The position numbers and the translations under genes were made by a program. A DNA stretch of 64,000 bases from Pseudomonadota bacterium. GTDB lineage: Bacteria; Pseudomonadota; Alphaproteobacteria; Rhizobiales; Rhizobiaceae. Below the pieces are notes generated by a model. The model was not told the origin of the DNA. It saw only the letters and a program-made list of their open reading frames with translations, and searched no databases. How positions within the stretch are numbered: position 1 is the first letter of the stretch; every line of letters starts with the position of its first letter. Where the stretch lies: contig JAEXMK010000129.1 of the NCBI GenBank assembly GCA_023444445.1, forward strand, positions 9,300-73,299, written 5' to 3'. Below, one piece after another: positions 26,202-34,953 of this stretch.

Positions 26202-27548
26202 TTATATGTCAGTTGTCAGAAGCGTTTCGAGCTTCCGGAGGTCGGCTGCGGTCGTCATGCTCCGCACCAGTGCCGGGATGCCGGCGAATTTTTCATTGCC
26301 GCCGGTGGCGTCGACGAATTTCTCCGTCGGGTCGTCAATGCCGGGCAGACCGTCTATGCGGCGAGAGAGAACCGTACCGTCCCTTTTTGTCACGTCGATA
26401 ACCACGAAACGGGTAGTCGGATCGGGCGATAGGCGCCGCGCAGTCTCATCGTGCTGGCGTAAGACTTTTGCCGAAAGTGCGAGCAGGTCGGCACGGGCCG
26501 GGCTTTCATCGAAATGGCGGATGGTGAGTGAGCCATCCACAAGCGCTGCGGCAAAGACATATTCGGCGCTGAAGCGCGCATCGATGCCGGTGGCGGGTGT
26601 GGCCGAGCCGACAAGGGCGGCGTCACCGCCGGGAGGGAAGGTGATGACGACCGTTTCGATCTCGTCGGGTATCAGATCGTCGGCGCTGCGCAGCGCCAGC
26701 GCACCGATGGCAACGGGGTGGGCGGCAGTGCAACAGGGGAACGCCTTAAGGGTGAGGCCGGGCGAAACGATCTGCCAGGGCGCACCCCAACCGGAGAGAA
26801 CCCGTCTCGGCTGCTCGGCGCCGAAGGCGAAGGCGGAGTAGAAGCCGATGGGGTTTTCCAGGAAATCCGGCCCGCCCTCAAAACCGGATCGTGCCAACCG
26901 CGCGGCAGTGAGGCCGGCGCGTGTGGCGAGCCCGGCGTGCAGAGGCTTGGCATCGAACCCGAATTGCAAACGAAGCCCGGCGGATTGCGTGGCGGCGAGG
27001 CCGAGTGCTGTGGCCGTGGTCTGCGGATCGAATTTCAGGAGATGGGCGATTGCCGCTGCAGCGCCGATGGGGCCAAGTGTGGCGGTGGCGTGGAAGCCGT
27101 TTTCGTAATGTTTTGTGCCAAGCGACAGGCCGATCCGCGCCATTGTTTCAAGCCCGACGATATAGGCGGCGATGAAGGCATCCGCCGTTGATCCCTCTTC
27201 GACCGCAATAGCCAGCAAAGCCGGGATGATGGCGACAGTGGGGTGGCCGCGTACGCTGCCATGGACATCGTCATAGTCGAGCACATGGCCGGCATGGCCG
27301 TTGATAAGGGCGGCGGTAAAGGCATCCGTGCGCAGATCGTGGCCGATGATTCCGGCTGCGCCCTGTATGCCTGACGTGAAGGTATCGATCAGGATTTTCG
27401 TGCTTCTGTCGGCAGCCCCGCCCAACACGCAGGCAAAAAAGTCTATCAGCGCCGTGCGGGCGATCGTCACTGCCTCTTCGTCGCGTAACGGATCGGAAGC
27501 GGCGATGGCTTCGGCAAGACGAAGCGTGAGTTTTTCCTCTGCGGTCAT
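26202..27548 (-). CDS. MmgE/PrpD family protein
   Basis: A 448-residue protein of the 2-methylcitrate dehydratase / cis-aconitate decarboxylase superfamily. It has an all-helical domain with FFACVLGGAADRSTKILID, LINGHAGHVLDYDDVHGSVRGHP (conserved His/Asp cluster) and GFHATATLGPIGAAAA, then a lid domain with LKAFPCCTAAHP. PrpD itself acts in propionate breakdown, but this protein lies in a monooxygenase-transporter operon, as YxeQ does. The start is taken as ATG 27548, with AAGGA about 10 bases upstream; ATG 27572 in frame would overlap the ATPase gene by 20 bases. Confidence 0.87.
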   Translation of the reverse strand: MTAEEKLTLRLAEAIAASDPLRDEEAVTIARTALIDFFACVLGGAADRSTKILIDTFTSGIQGAAGIIGHDLRTDAFTAALINGHAGHVLDYDDVHGSVRGHPTVAIIPALLAIAVEEGSTADAFIAAYIVGLETMARIGLSLGTKHYENGFHATATLGPIGAAAAIAHLLKFDPQTTATALGLAATQSAGLRLQFGFDAKPLHAGLATRAGLTAARLARSGFEGGPDFLENPIGFYSAFAFGAEQPRRVLSGWGAPWQIVSPGLTLKAFPCCTAAHPVAIGALALRSADDLIPDEIETVVITFPPGGDAALVGSATPATGIDARFSAEYVFAAALVDGSLTIRHFDESPARADLLALSAKVLRQHDETARRLSPDPTTRFVVIDVTKRDGTVLSRRIDGLPGIDDPTEKFVDATGGNEKFAGIPALVRSMTTAADLRKLETLLTTDI

Positions 27549-27552
27549 GGCG

Positions 27553-28353
27553 TCAGATTCCTTCGCCGTCATTCACCCGCGCCACCTGCCCGCCAAGGCC
27601 CTTGACGAAGGCGTTGATGCGCGGATTGGTCGACTTGTAGAAGATGTGCTCCGGCGTGCCTTGATCGACGATCAGGCCGTTTTCGGTGAAGACGATATTG
27701 TCGCTGATTTCTTCGGCAAAACGCATTTCGTGCGTGACGAGAATGCTGGTCATGCCATCATTGACGAGATCGCGGATGACGGCGAGCACTTCACCCACGG
27801 TTTCCGGGTCGAGCGCGGAGGTGACTTCATCGAATAATACCAGTTCCGGCCGCATGGCAAGCGCACGGGCAATGGCCACGCGCTGTTGCTGGCCGCCGGA
27901 AAGCTGGCCGGGATAGGCATCGACCTTCTGGGAGAGGCGGACCTTCTCCAGCAATTCCCGGGCATGGCGTTCGGCATCTGCCTTTTGCGTGCCGAGGATT
28001 TTGATCGGCGCGATGGTGATGTTTTCCATGACCGTCAGGTGCGGGAAGAGGTTGAATTGCTGGAAGACGATGCCGATGCGCTTGCGCAGAGCGATGCGCT
28101 CAGCCTCGGTCTTCAGCTGGTCGACCCGGGTGCCGCCAACGGTTATCTTGCCCGATTGCGGAATGAGAAGGCCGTTGATGCAGCGCAGGATGGTGGATTT
28201 GCCGGAGCCGGAAGGCCCGATGATGGAAACGGCGTCGCCCTTGTTCACCGTGAGGTCAATACCTTTCAGAACCTGATTGTCACCGAAGGAGAGGTGAATC
28301 CCTTCGAGTTCGACAAGCGCTTTGGCGGCGGTTTGTGGTGCAGGTGCGGACAT
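27553..28353 (-). CDS. Polar amino acid ABC transporter ATPase (GlnQ/YxeO-like)
   Basis: A 266-residue ATPase with Walker A GPSGSGKST, Q-loop VFQQFNLFPHLTVMENI, signature LSGGQQQRVAIARAL, Walker B LVLFDEVTSALDPE and switch His in VTHEMRFA. This is the PAAT/GlnQ class. It powers the two permeases encoded upstream in the same operon. The frame is open to a TTG at 28365, but ATG 28353 (MSAPAPQ) is preferred. It lies between the permease genes and the MmgE/PrpD gene on one transcript. Confidence 0.93.
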   Translation of the reverse strand: MSAPAPQTAAKALVELEGIHLSFGDNQVLKGIDLTVNKGDAVSIIGPSGSGKSTILRCINGLLIPQSGKITVGGTRVDQLKTEAERIALRKRIGIVFQQFNLFPHLTVMENITIAPIKILGTQKADAERHARELLEKVRLSQKVDAYPGQLSGGQQQRVAIARALAMRPELVLFDEVTSALDPETVGEVLAVIRDLVNDGMTSILVTHEMRFAEEISDNIVFTENGLIVDQGTPEHIFYKSTNPRINAFVKGLGGQVARVNDGEGI

Positions 28354-28365
28354 GGCTTGTTCCAA

Positions 28366-29148
28366 TCAGCGGGAGGCGAAGCGCCGTTCCAGGCGCTGCG
28401 TGAAACGGGAGACGGGATAGCAGAACAGGAAGAATGCCATCAGGACGGTGAGATAGATCACGACGGTGAAATCGTTGCGCTGCACGGCGGTGCTGGCGTC
28501 GGTCGCCGCATGCAGAAGCTCATGAACGCCAACCAGTGAGGCGAGCGCCGTGCCCATGGTGATCGACGCATAAAGGTTCATCCATGGCGGCAGCGAGCGC
28601 TTCACGCATTGCGGCAGGATGATCCAGCGCAGCGTCTGATTGCGGGAAAAGCCAAGCCCTTGCGCCGCTTCCCATTGTGCCGTCGGAATGGACTGGATGG
28701 CGCCGCGGGTGATTTCGGCAATATGGGCGCTGGCCGGAATGGCAAGCCCGACGACCGCCTTGATCCAGTCGGGGAAGGGAATGTAATGCCCGAAAGCGAC
28801 GATCTCGAAGGGGAAGATGTAGGTCGCGGCAAAGATCAGCACCAGATGCGGCGCGTTACGGAAAATTTGCACATAGGTAAGCGCCGGCGCGTGCACGAGA
28901 CGATAGGGCGCAAGTTCCATGATGCCGAGCAGGACGCCGATGAAGGTACCGATGGCGATTGCCAGAATGCTGATCAGCACATTCATGGCGAAACCCTTGG
29001 CCAGGTAGGGCAGCCATTGCAGCAGAACTTGACCCAGCGACGGGTCGAGGATCAGCCACAGAATGACCGATATCACCACGCCAAGCAGCAGGATGGCGCC
29101 GAAAGGCGGCTTCTTTACCGCCTGTGTTGGAGAAACCACCGCGCTCAT
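28366..29148 (-). CDS. Polar amino acid ABC transporter permease (HisM family)
   Basis: A 260-residue inner-membrane protein with about five to six helices and the PAAT motif. The conserved EAA-like loop reads IPTAQWEAAQGLGFSRNQTLRWIILPQ, and YVQIFRNAPHLVLIFAATYI matches the family's early loop 'ElfRgtPll'. It overlaps the second permease gene by four bases (ATGA), pointing to a heterodimeric channel. Confidence 0.92.
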   Translation of the reverse strand: MSAVVSPTQAVKKPPFGAILLLGVVISVILWLILDPSLGQVLLQWLPYLAKGFAMNVLISILAIAIGTFIGVLLGIMELAPYRLVHAPALTYVQIFRNAPHLVLIFAATYIFPFEIVAFGHYIPFPDWIKAVVGLAIPASAHIAEITRGAIQSIPTAQWEAAQGLGFSRNQTLRWIILPQCVKRSLPPWMNLYASITMGTALASLVGVHELLHAATDASTAVQRNDFTVVIYLTVLMAFFLFCYPVSRFTQRLERRFASR

Positions 29149-29888
29149 TGGCCGAACCCCGGAACCGCAAGACGCCGCTCCAGCCAGAGACCGGCCCTTG
29201 CGACGATGAAATTGATGACGCTGAAGAAGATCAGGATGACGATCATCAGCTCGACCACATTGTCGCGCTGGGTCCAGATCAGGATCGAGGCATAGGTGAT
29301 TTCACCGACCGCAATTGCCGAACCGACCGTGGTGAGCTTCACCAGATTGACGAGGTTGTTGATGATGGAGGGCAGCGCCGTGCGGATGGCCAGCGGAAAC
29401 TCCACATAGCGTAAAATCTCGAAGGAACTGAAACCGATCGCGCGCGCCGCCTCGATGGTGGTGGCCGGTACCGCTTCGATACCGCCACGCAACGCTTCCG
29501 CGTGGAAAGCGGCAACGTGCAGACCGGTGATGGCAACGACCCAGAAAAAAGGTGTCAGCGGATTGTTCTGCGCGCCGCCCAGCGCATTGGAAATCAGCAT
29601 GTTAAGCACGAGGAACCCGCACATCAGCTGCACCAGCGTCGGCGTGTTGCGTGTCAGTTCGACATAGGCGCGCACGGGCCCCGCGAGCCAGGTCTTGCCC
29701 GATGTCAGCATGGCCGCGAAAATGAAGCCGAAGACGAGGCTGAGCGGCAAAGTGACGGCGACGAGGATGAGCGTCATCTTCATGCCATCTAGCCAGATCT
29801 GAACCTCGTAACCGCTGTTCAGAAAATCATAGTTGAGGCCCAGATGCGCGGCGAGTTCAATGAAGCGCGCTGTAAAAGAATCCTGCAT
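29145..29888 (-). CDS. Polar amino acid ABC transporter permease (HisQ family)
   Basis: A 247-residue inner-membrane protein. It carries YVELTRNTPTLVQLMCGFLVLNM, AFHAEALRGGIEAVPATTIEAARAIGFSSFEILRYVEFP and a final helix. It is the partner of the downstream permease. The gap of 253 bases to the binding-protein gene upstream contains a palindromic repeat, so it may be transcribed as a partly separate unit. Confidence 0.92.
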   Translation of the reverse strand: MQDSFTARFIELAAHLGLNYDFLNSGYEVQIWLDGMKMTLILVAVTLPLSLVFGFIFAAMLTSGKTWLAGPVRAYVELTRNTPTLVQLMCGFLVLNMLISNALGGAQNNPLTPFFWVVAITGLHVAAFHAEALRGGIEAVPATTIEAARAIGFSSFEILRYVEFPLAIRTALPSIINNLVNLVKLTTVGSAIAVGEITYASILIWTQRDNVVELMIVILIFFSVINFIVARAGLWLERRLAVPGFGQ

Positions 29889-29995
29889 CGGAAATCCATG
29901 CTGTTATTGCTGATGTCGCCCGACGGGCGACGCCAGAATGGCCTGCCTTGTTATAAAGCAGAAAAGAAGCGCGGATGCACCCCGCTTCCGTCCTT

Positions 29996-30115
29996 CCGGC
30001 CTTGGGCCGGAGTCCAGACGATACGCGTTTGCGCAGCGTAAATAATCCCGTCAGTCCAGGAACTCCGGGCCGGTTGGATGCCGGCTCAAGGCCGGTATGA
30101 CGGCAGTGGAACACG
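29996..30115. repeat. RIME-like palindromic repeat between ABC genes
   Basis: TTCCGGCCTTGGGCCGGAGTCC, and about 60 bases on CCGGGCCGGTTGGATGCCGG followed by CTCAAGGCCGG, form inverted segments of a type common between genes in Agrobacterium and Rhizobium. It lies between the binding-protein gene and its permeases, and may lower or stabilise parts of the transcript. Confidence 0.5.
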
Positions 30116-30141
30116 CAAGCGCCGCACTGCCGTGCCGCGCC

Positions 30142-30981
30142 TTACTGCGCGGCGGAAAGCTTCTTCTTCTGCTCTTCCATGTAGCCGATGCTTGGCAGGC
30201 GGTTGGCGTTGGCGAACTCGATCATCTTGCCGGAAGCGTGCAGCTCCTTGACGATCTTGTCGAGAGCGGCCTGCGTGTCAGCTTCGCCTTTGCGTAGCCA
30301 GATTACGGAGTCGGAAGGAATGAGGTCGGTAGGGATAAGGATGCCGTAATCCTTCCACTCATCGGCGCGGTCCTGAAGCATCAGGCTCAGCGTGCCGTTG
30401 ACGTGAACGGAGACATCGCAATTGCCGCCCTTGAGCGCCAACAGCGATTCCGGCTGGCTCGGCAGTGCCTTCACCTGCGCGCCGTATTGCTCAATGAGTG
30501 GCTGGGTGTAGTTGGAGCCCTGCGAAACGCAGGCGATCTTGCCCTTGAGGTCCGACCAGTCCTTGATGCCGCTATCCTTGCGGCCGATGGCAGCGCCACC
30601 CTGGCGGTCATAGGGGGTCGGGACGTAATCGAGCGTTTTGGCGCGCTCTTCAGTGTATTGCATGTTGGCGATCAGAATATCGACCTTGCCCTGCTGCAGG
30701 AACTGCACGCGGTTGGGCGGGGTCACAGTTTCTGTGACCAGTTCAACGCCGAGACCGGCGGCCAGCGCCTTGGCGACATCGATGTTGAGGCCCTTCTGCT
30801 CCTGCGTCTTCGGATCAATGAAGCCGAATGGCGCGCCGGACAGGATCACGCCGACGGTGAGCTTGCCGCGACCCTTGATCCGGTCAAGCGTCGCATCCGC
30901 GTGAGCGGCTGTGGCCATCGAAGCGATGACGACGGTTCCGGCGATGAGTTTTGCGGCGAATTTGGGGAGGGAGAGGGCCAT
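30142..30981 (-). CDS. Polar amino acid ABC transporter binding protein
   Basis: A 279-residue periplasmic binding protein (SBP_bac_3). Signal peptide MALSLPKFAAKLIAGTVVIASMATAAHA is cleaved before DATLDRIKGRGKLTVGVILSGAPFGFID. Other family points are LEVE-like GLNIDVAKALAAGLGVELVTETVTPPNRVQFLQQGKVDILIANM and DLKGKIACVSQGSNY. The frame is open to 31053, but ATG 30981 has AAGGAAA upstream and begins the signal peptide. It starts the amino-acid importer operon; ligand unknown, possibly a dicarboxylic amino acid derivative such as 2-succinocysteine given the enzymes downstream (inference). Confidence 0.9.
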   Translation of the reverse strand: MALSLPKFAAKLIAGTVVIASMATAAHADATLDRIKGRGKLTVGVILSGAPFGFIDPKTQEQKGLNIDVAKALAAGLGVELVTETVTPPNRVQFLQQGKVDILIANMQYTEERAKTLDYVPTPYDRQGGAAIGRKDSGIKDWSDLKGKIACVSQGSNYTQPLIEQYGAQVKALPSQPESLLALKGGNCDVSVHVNGTLSLMLQDRADEWKDYGILIPTDLIPSDSVIWLRKGEADTQAALDKIVKELHASGKMIEFANANRLPSIGYMEEQKKKLSAAQ

Positions 30982-31154
30982 GGGTATTTCCTTTTGCTTG
31001 TGGCTGGAACCTACATGACGCGCTCGCAGAGAGCGAGAATTGGCATTGCGCAAAAAATACTATGAATAGAAATGAGTTCCAATAATGTTCTCAGGCGGAA
31101 AAAATATCCCAATAATTTAGAATCGTAGAATCTTGTTCTTTAGGTCTTAACCGG

Positions 31155-31195
31155 GTGCGGCTTGGTTCAACCAAGAGGCGAGAACCAAGCCGCAC
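31155..31195. terminator. Perfect hairpin downstream of malic enzyme gene
   Basis: GTGCGGCTTGGTT (31155-31167) and AACCAAGCCGCAC (31183-31195) pair perfectly over 13 bases with a 15-base loop. It begins right after the malic enzyme stop in the transcribed direction. No T run follows, so its role as a terminator is likely but not certain. Confidence 0.5.
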
Positions 31196-31205
31196 TGCCT
31201 GTCAA

Positions 31206-33494
31206 TTATCGTCCGGCATTATAGGCTGCGATTGCTGCCATATTGACGATATCGCTGTCTTTCGCACCCATCGAGGTGATCTGCACCGATTTGTCGAGGC
31301 CGACGAGAAGAGGGCCGATCACGGTCGCACCGCCCAGTTCCTGCAGCATCTTTGTGGAGATGGAGGCGGAATGGATGGCGGGCATGACCAGCACGTTGGC
31401 GGCGCCAGAAAGCCGGGCGAAGGGGTATTGGCTCTGCATGCGGTGATGGTTCAGTGCCACATCCGCCGACATTTCGCCATCGACCTCGAAGTTGACGTTG
31501 CGCTTGTCGAGAATTTTCACCGCCTCACGCACCTTGTCGGAGCGTTCGCCGACCGGCTGGCCGAAGGTGGAATAGGCGAGCATCGCGACCCGCGGCTCAT
31601 AACCGAAACGGCGGGCGAGGCCGGCTGCTTCTTCGGCGATATCGGCAAGGTCTTCCGCATTCGGCATGTCATGCACGGCGGTATCGGCCACGAAGACGGT
31701 GCGGTTGCGCGACACGACCAGCGAAACGCCGATAACGCGGTGGCCGGGCTTGGTGTTGATGCAGCGGCGTATATCTTCAAGCGCCGTGGAATAATTGCGG
31801 GTCACGCCTGTCACCACCGCGTCCGCATCACCCATCGCCACCATGCAGGCGGCGAAATGGTTGCGGTCATTGTGGATCAGGCGCTGCACGTCGCGCAGCA
31901 GGAAACCGCCGCGCTGCAGCCGCGCATAGAGGTAATCGACATAGGCGTCGACGCGGCTGGAGAGGCGGGCGTTGGTGATTTCGATATTGGCGCGGTCCAG
32001 ATCGATGCCGGCGCGCTCCGCATTGGTCTTGATGATATCGTCACGGCCGAGCAGGATCGCGGTGCCAAGCCCTTGAGCGGTAAACGAAATCGCCGCGCGC
32101 ATGACCTGTTCTTCTTCCGCCTCGGCAAAAACGACGCGCTTGGGCGAGCGGCGGACCCGCTCGTAAAGACGCTGTGTGGTCGAGGCCATCGGGTCACGGC
32201 GGGCGGAAAGCTCGCGGGCATAGGCGTCGAGATCGGGTATTTCGCGCTGGGCGACGCCGGTTTCGATGGCGGCTTTTGCCACGGCGACCGGAATGGCCGA
32301 GATCAGGCGCGGATCGAACGGAACTGGGATGATATATTGCGGCCCGAAACGCGGGCGGTTGCCTTGATAGGCGGCGGCCACATCGTCAGGCACGTCTTCA
32401 CGGGCAAGATCAGCGAGGGCCTGCGCGGCGGCGATCTTCATCGCATCGTTGATCTGGCGCGCGCGCACATCGAGCGCGCCGCGGAAAATATAGGGAAAGC
32501 CAAGAACGTTATTGACCTGGTTCGGATAATCGGAACGTCCAGTCGCCATGATGGCGTCGTCGCGGATGCGCGATACTTCTTCCGGTGTGATTTCCGGGTC
32601 AGGATTGGCCATTGCAAAGATAATCGGCTTCGGCGCCATGGAGCGGATCATTTCTTCGCTGAATGCGCCCTTCTGGGAAAGGCCGAACACCACGTCTGCA
32701 CCCTTCATCGCTTCTGCCAGTGTACGATTATTGGTCTTGACGGCGTGGGCGGATTTCCACTGGTTCATGCCTTCGGTGCGGCCCTGATAGATCACGCCCT
32801 TGGTATCGCAGAGCGTGATGTTTTCCGGGTTGAAACCCATGGCCTTGATGAGGTCCATGCAGGCAATCGCCGCAGCGCCGGCACCATTGCAGACCAGCTT
32901 CGTGGTCTTGAAGTCGCGGCCGGTCAGTTCGATGGCGTTGATGAGGCCGGCGGCGGCGATGATGGCGGTGCCGTGCTGGTCATCATGAAAGACAGGAATG
33001 TCCATCAGCTCGCGCAGGCGGCTTTCGATGATGAAACATTCCGGGGCCTTGATGTCTTCGAGATTGATGCCGCCGAAAGAAGGACCGAGATAACGCACGC
33101 AATTGATGAATTCATCTGCGTCTTCGGTATCGACTTCAAGATCGATGGAATCGACATCCGCGAAACGCTTGAAGAGGACCGATTTGCCCTCCATGACGGG
33201 CTTGGAGGCCAGCGCGCCGAGATTGCCCAGCCCGAGGATGGCGGTGCCGTTGGAGATGACGGCCACCATGTTGCCGCGCGTCGTATAATCGTAAGCGCTC
33301 GCCGGATTTTCGGCTATGGCTTTCACCGGCACGGCCACGCCGGGCGAATAGGCGAGCGACAGATCCCGCTGTGTTGCCATCGGCTTCGTTGGGGTGATTT
33401 CCAGTTTGCCCGGCCTGCCCTGCGCGTGAAAATCCAGGGCTTCCTGATCCGTAACCGATGTTCTTGTGCTAGCGGGCTTTGTCGTGTCGGACAT
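31206..33494 (-). CDS. maeB: Malic enzyme with C-terminal phosphotransacetylase-like domain
   Basis: A 762-residue cytoplasmic enzyme that oxidatively decarboxylates malate to pyruvate. The N-terminal malic domain has DLSLAYSPGVAVP, TRGNMVAVISNGTAILGLGNLG, and FHDDQHGTAIIAAAGLINAIEL; the cofactor fold shows KLVCNGAGAAAIACMDL. Residues from about 435 on are the phosphotransacetylase-like domain (RVVFAEAEEEQVMRAA). The size and layout match rhizobial DME (NAD) and TME (NADP). Which cofactor is used is not decided here. It gives acetyl-CoA precursors from C4 acids. A convergent-strand open frame covers the whole gene and is not coding. Confidence 0.93.
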   Translation of the reverse strand: MSDTTKPASTRTSVTDQEALDFHAQGRPGKLEITPTKPMATQRDLSLAYSPGVAVPVKAIAENPASAYDYTTRGNMVAVISNGTAILGLGNLGALASKPVMEGKSVLFKRFADVDSIDLEVDTEDADEFINCVRYLGPSFGGINLEDIKAPECFIIESRLRELMDIPVFHDDQHGTAIIAAAGLINAIELTGRDFKTTKLVCNGAGAAAIACMDLIKAMGFNPENITLCDTKGVIYQGRTEGMNQWKSAHAVKTNNRTLAEAMKGADVVFGLSQKGAFSEEMIRSMAPKPIIFAMANPDPEITPEEVSRIRDDAIMATGRSDYPNQVNNVLGFPYIFRGALDVRARQINDAMKIAAAQALADLAREDVPDDVAAAYQGNRPRFGPQYIIPVPFDPRLISAIPVAVAKAAIETGVAQREIPDLDAYARELSARRDPMASTTQRLYERVRRSPKRVVFAEAEEEQVMRAAISFTAQGLGTAILLGRDDIIKTNAERAGIDLDRANIEITNARLSSRVDAYVDYLYARLQRGGFLLRDVQRLIHNDRNHFAACMVAMGDADAVVTGVTRNYSTALEDIRRCINTKPGHRVIGVSLVVSRNRTVFVADTAVHDMPNAEDLADIAEEAAGLARRFGYEPRVAMLAYSTFGQPVGERSDKVREAVKILDKRNVNFEVDGEMSADVALNHHRMQSQYPFARLSGAANVLVMPAIHSASISTKMLQELGGATVIGPLLVGLDKSVQITSMGAKDSDIVNMAAIAAYNAGR

Positions 33495-33653
33495 TGGCTG
33501 AGTGTGCTTTCCTGTCGTTATCAGTATAAAAATATTCGTTGTTGTTAGGGTATTTTTTGCACGCCTGCCAAGCCTTGAATGTTGTTCAGTGCAGCAAATT
33601 TAAGCGTGATGAAATCTGCGTCCGATTCAATCGATTAAGTCCGCGTTTCCCCG

Positions 33654-34553
33654 TCATAGGCTTGGCTGGTAAGCTTGGCGGGCCATATTCACGAAGGCAT
33701 CGACGTGGAGAGCAAACGGGCCGCGCCTGACGACCAGAACGCAATCAGACCATGCATCGGCGCTGTCGATCGGCACGCCGGCAATACCGCGTGTGGAGCG
33801 CACGGTGCATTCCGGCAGGATGGAAATTCCCGCACCCGCTTCCACCAGCGCAAGGATGGTATTGATGTTGGCGATACGCATGCCGATTTGCGGTTCGCAA
33901 CCGGCATCCTCGAAAAGCGTTAGCGCATTGCTACTGAGGCCGAGACCGATCTCGTCGATCGGCAGCAGCAGTTTTTCCCGCGCGATATCGTTCACGGAAA
34001 CTCGCGAGCGGCTGGCAAGTGAATGCTGTTCCGGCAGGGCAACGCAAAGCCTCGAGCGATCGAAGGGCATCGCGCGCAAAGTCTGCGGCAGCGAGGGAAG
34101 AGGGGAGCGGATGAATGCGACGTCGGTCTTGCGGGTCGCCACCTGCTCGATCAGCTGTTCCATTGTCATGCCGGGCAACAGTTCGAGCGTCACATCGGGG
34201 TGTTCATCGCCATAACGGGTAATCAGCTTCGGCAGTTTGCGTTCCGCCATGACACTGGTGCCGTATCCAATGCGCAATGTGCCGAGCTGCCCGCGCCTGA
34301 TCTGCTGCGCCTTTTCCAGCGCGCCTTTGGTGCGGGCAAGGATCTCTTCCGCCTCGACGAGCATGGACTGGCCGGCCGGCGTGAGTTCTACCCCGCGATT
34401 GATGCGATGAAAAAGCTTGAAGCCCAAATTTTCCTCCAGCTGACGGATACGCTGGGTCACGGCGGGCTGGGCGATGCCGAGCTGCACGGCGGCGGCGCGA
34501 AAGTTTCTGGTCTTTGCGGCTTCCACGAATATGGTAAGTTGGCGAATATCCAT
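33654..34553 (-). CDS. LysR-family transcriptional regulator
   Basis: A 299-residue regulator. HTH at about residues 1-60: MDIRQLTIFVEAAKTRNFRAAA, GIAQPAVTQRIRQLEENLGFKLFHR. The effector-binding domain follows (GQLGTLRIGYGTSVMAERKLP onwards). The frame is open to 34634, but MDIRQ is the family start (ATG 34553). It diverges from the glucose dehydrogenase gene across 400 bases. An LTTR-box-like site lies 40 bases upstream (34592-34606), consistent with autoregulation. Its target may be itself, gcd, or other genes; this cannot be told from sequence. Confidence 0.92.
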   Translation of the reverse strand: MDIRQLTIFVEAAKTRNFRAAAVQLGIAQPAVTQRIRQLEENLGFKLFHRINRGVELTPAGQSMLVEAEEILARTKGALEKAQQIRRGQLGTLRIGYGTSVMAERKLPKLITRYGDEHPDVTLELLPGMTMEQLIEQVATRKTDVAFIRSPLPSLPQTLRAMPFDRSRLCVALPEQHSLASRSRVSVNDIAREKLLLPIDEIGLGLSSNALTLFEDAGCEPQIGMRIANINTILALVEAGAGISILPECTVRSTRGIAGVPIDSADAWSDCVLVVRRGPFALHVDAFVNMARQAYQPSL

Positions 34554-34953
34554 CGGCGGACCGGTCTTTGGGTTGTCGGACTTGGTGTGATATAAGTAAA
34601 GCTTATCAAAATTGACCATCTTGCGCATTGTCATCTTGTCGCAGGCGACGTTATACCGCAGCCAGTGTTTCGCTCGTTTTTGCCGCTTATGCAGGCTTTA
34701 GCGATGCGGACCGGGGAGGATTTGTTCAAGCATCTCGTCCGCCGTCCATAGGGCCGGCGGTTACTGCAGTGAATGGGTCAAAAATGACAGTCACGACGGA
34801 AGTCTTCCCCACCATAGTTCCCCGTTCAGCCGCGCCGCCCCAGGCGCACCTTCGCCTGGCCGTAGTGACGGCGGACTGTCCGGGCTATGCCGGACACTGA
34901 ACGATCATCGGGCTCAAGCCTTCTGGGCGGCTCTTCCAACCGGACATTTCTTC
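34554..34953. other. Divergent region between LysR regulator and gcd
   Basis: No supported gene. Besides the LTTR-box it holds two small stems near the gcd side: CCAGGCG with CGCCTGG (about 34840-34860) and GTCCGG with CCGGAC (about 34877-34894). These would fold in a leader RNA of gcd; no known riboswitch was recognised. Confidence 0.4.
34592..34606. promoter_or_regulatory. Putative LysR-type regulator binding site
   Basis: ATAAGTAAAGCTTAT, arms ATAAG and CTTAT, contains the T-N11-A core typical of LysR-family sites. It sits about 40 bases before the regulator's start codon. Confidence 0.55.

Noticed and set aside
31155..33548. Open frame of 797 codons on the plus strand
   Set aside because: It lies opposite the malic enzyme gene, whose protein shows clear family motifs, and its own translation is rich in His/Gly/Arg with no recognised domain. 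It is an antisense shadow typical of high-GC DNA.
34628..34900. Small open frame of 90 codons between LysR and gcd
   Set aside because: No ribosome site, no domain; likely part of a leader or spacer.
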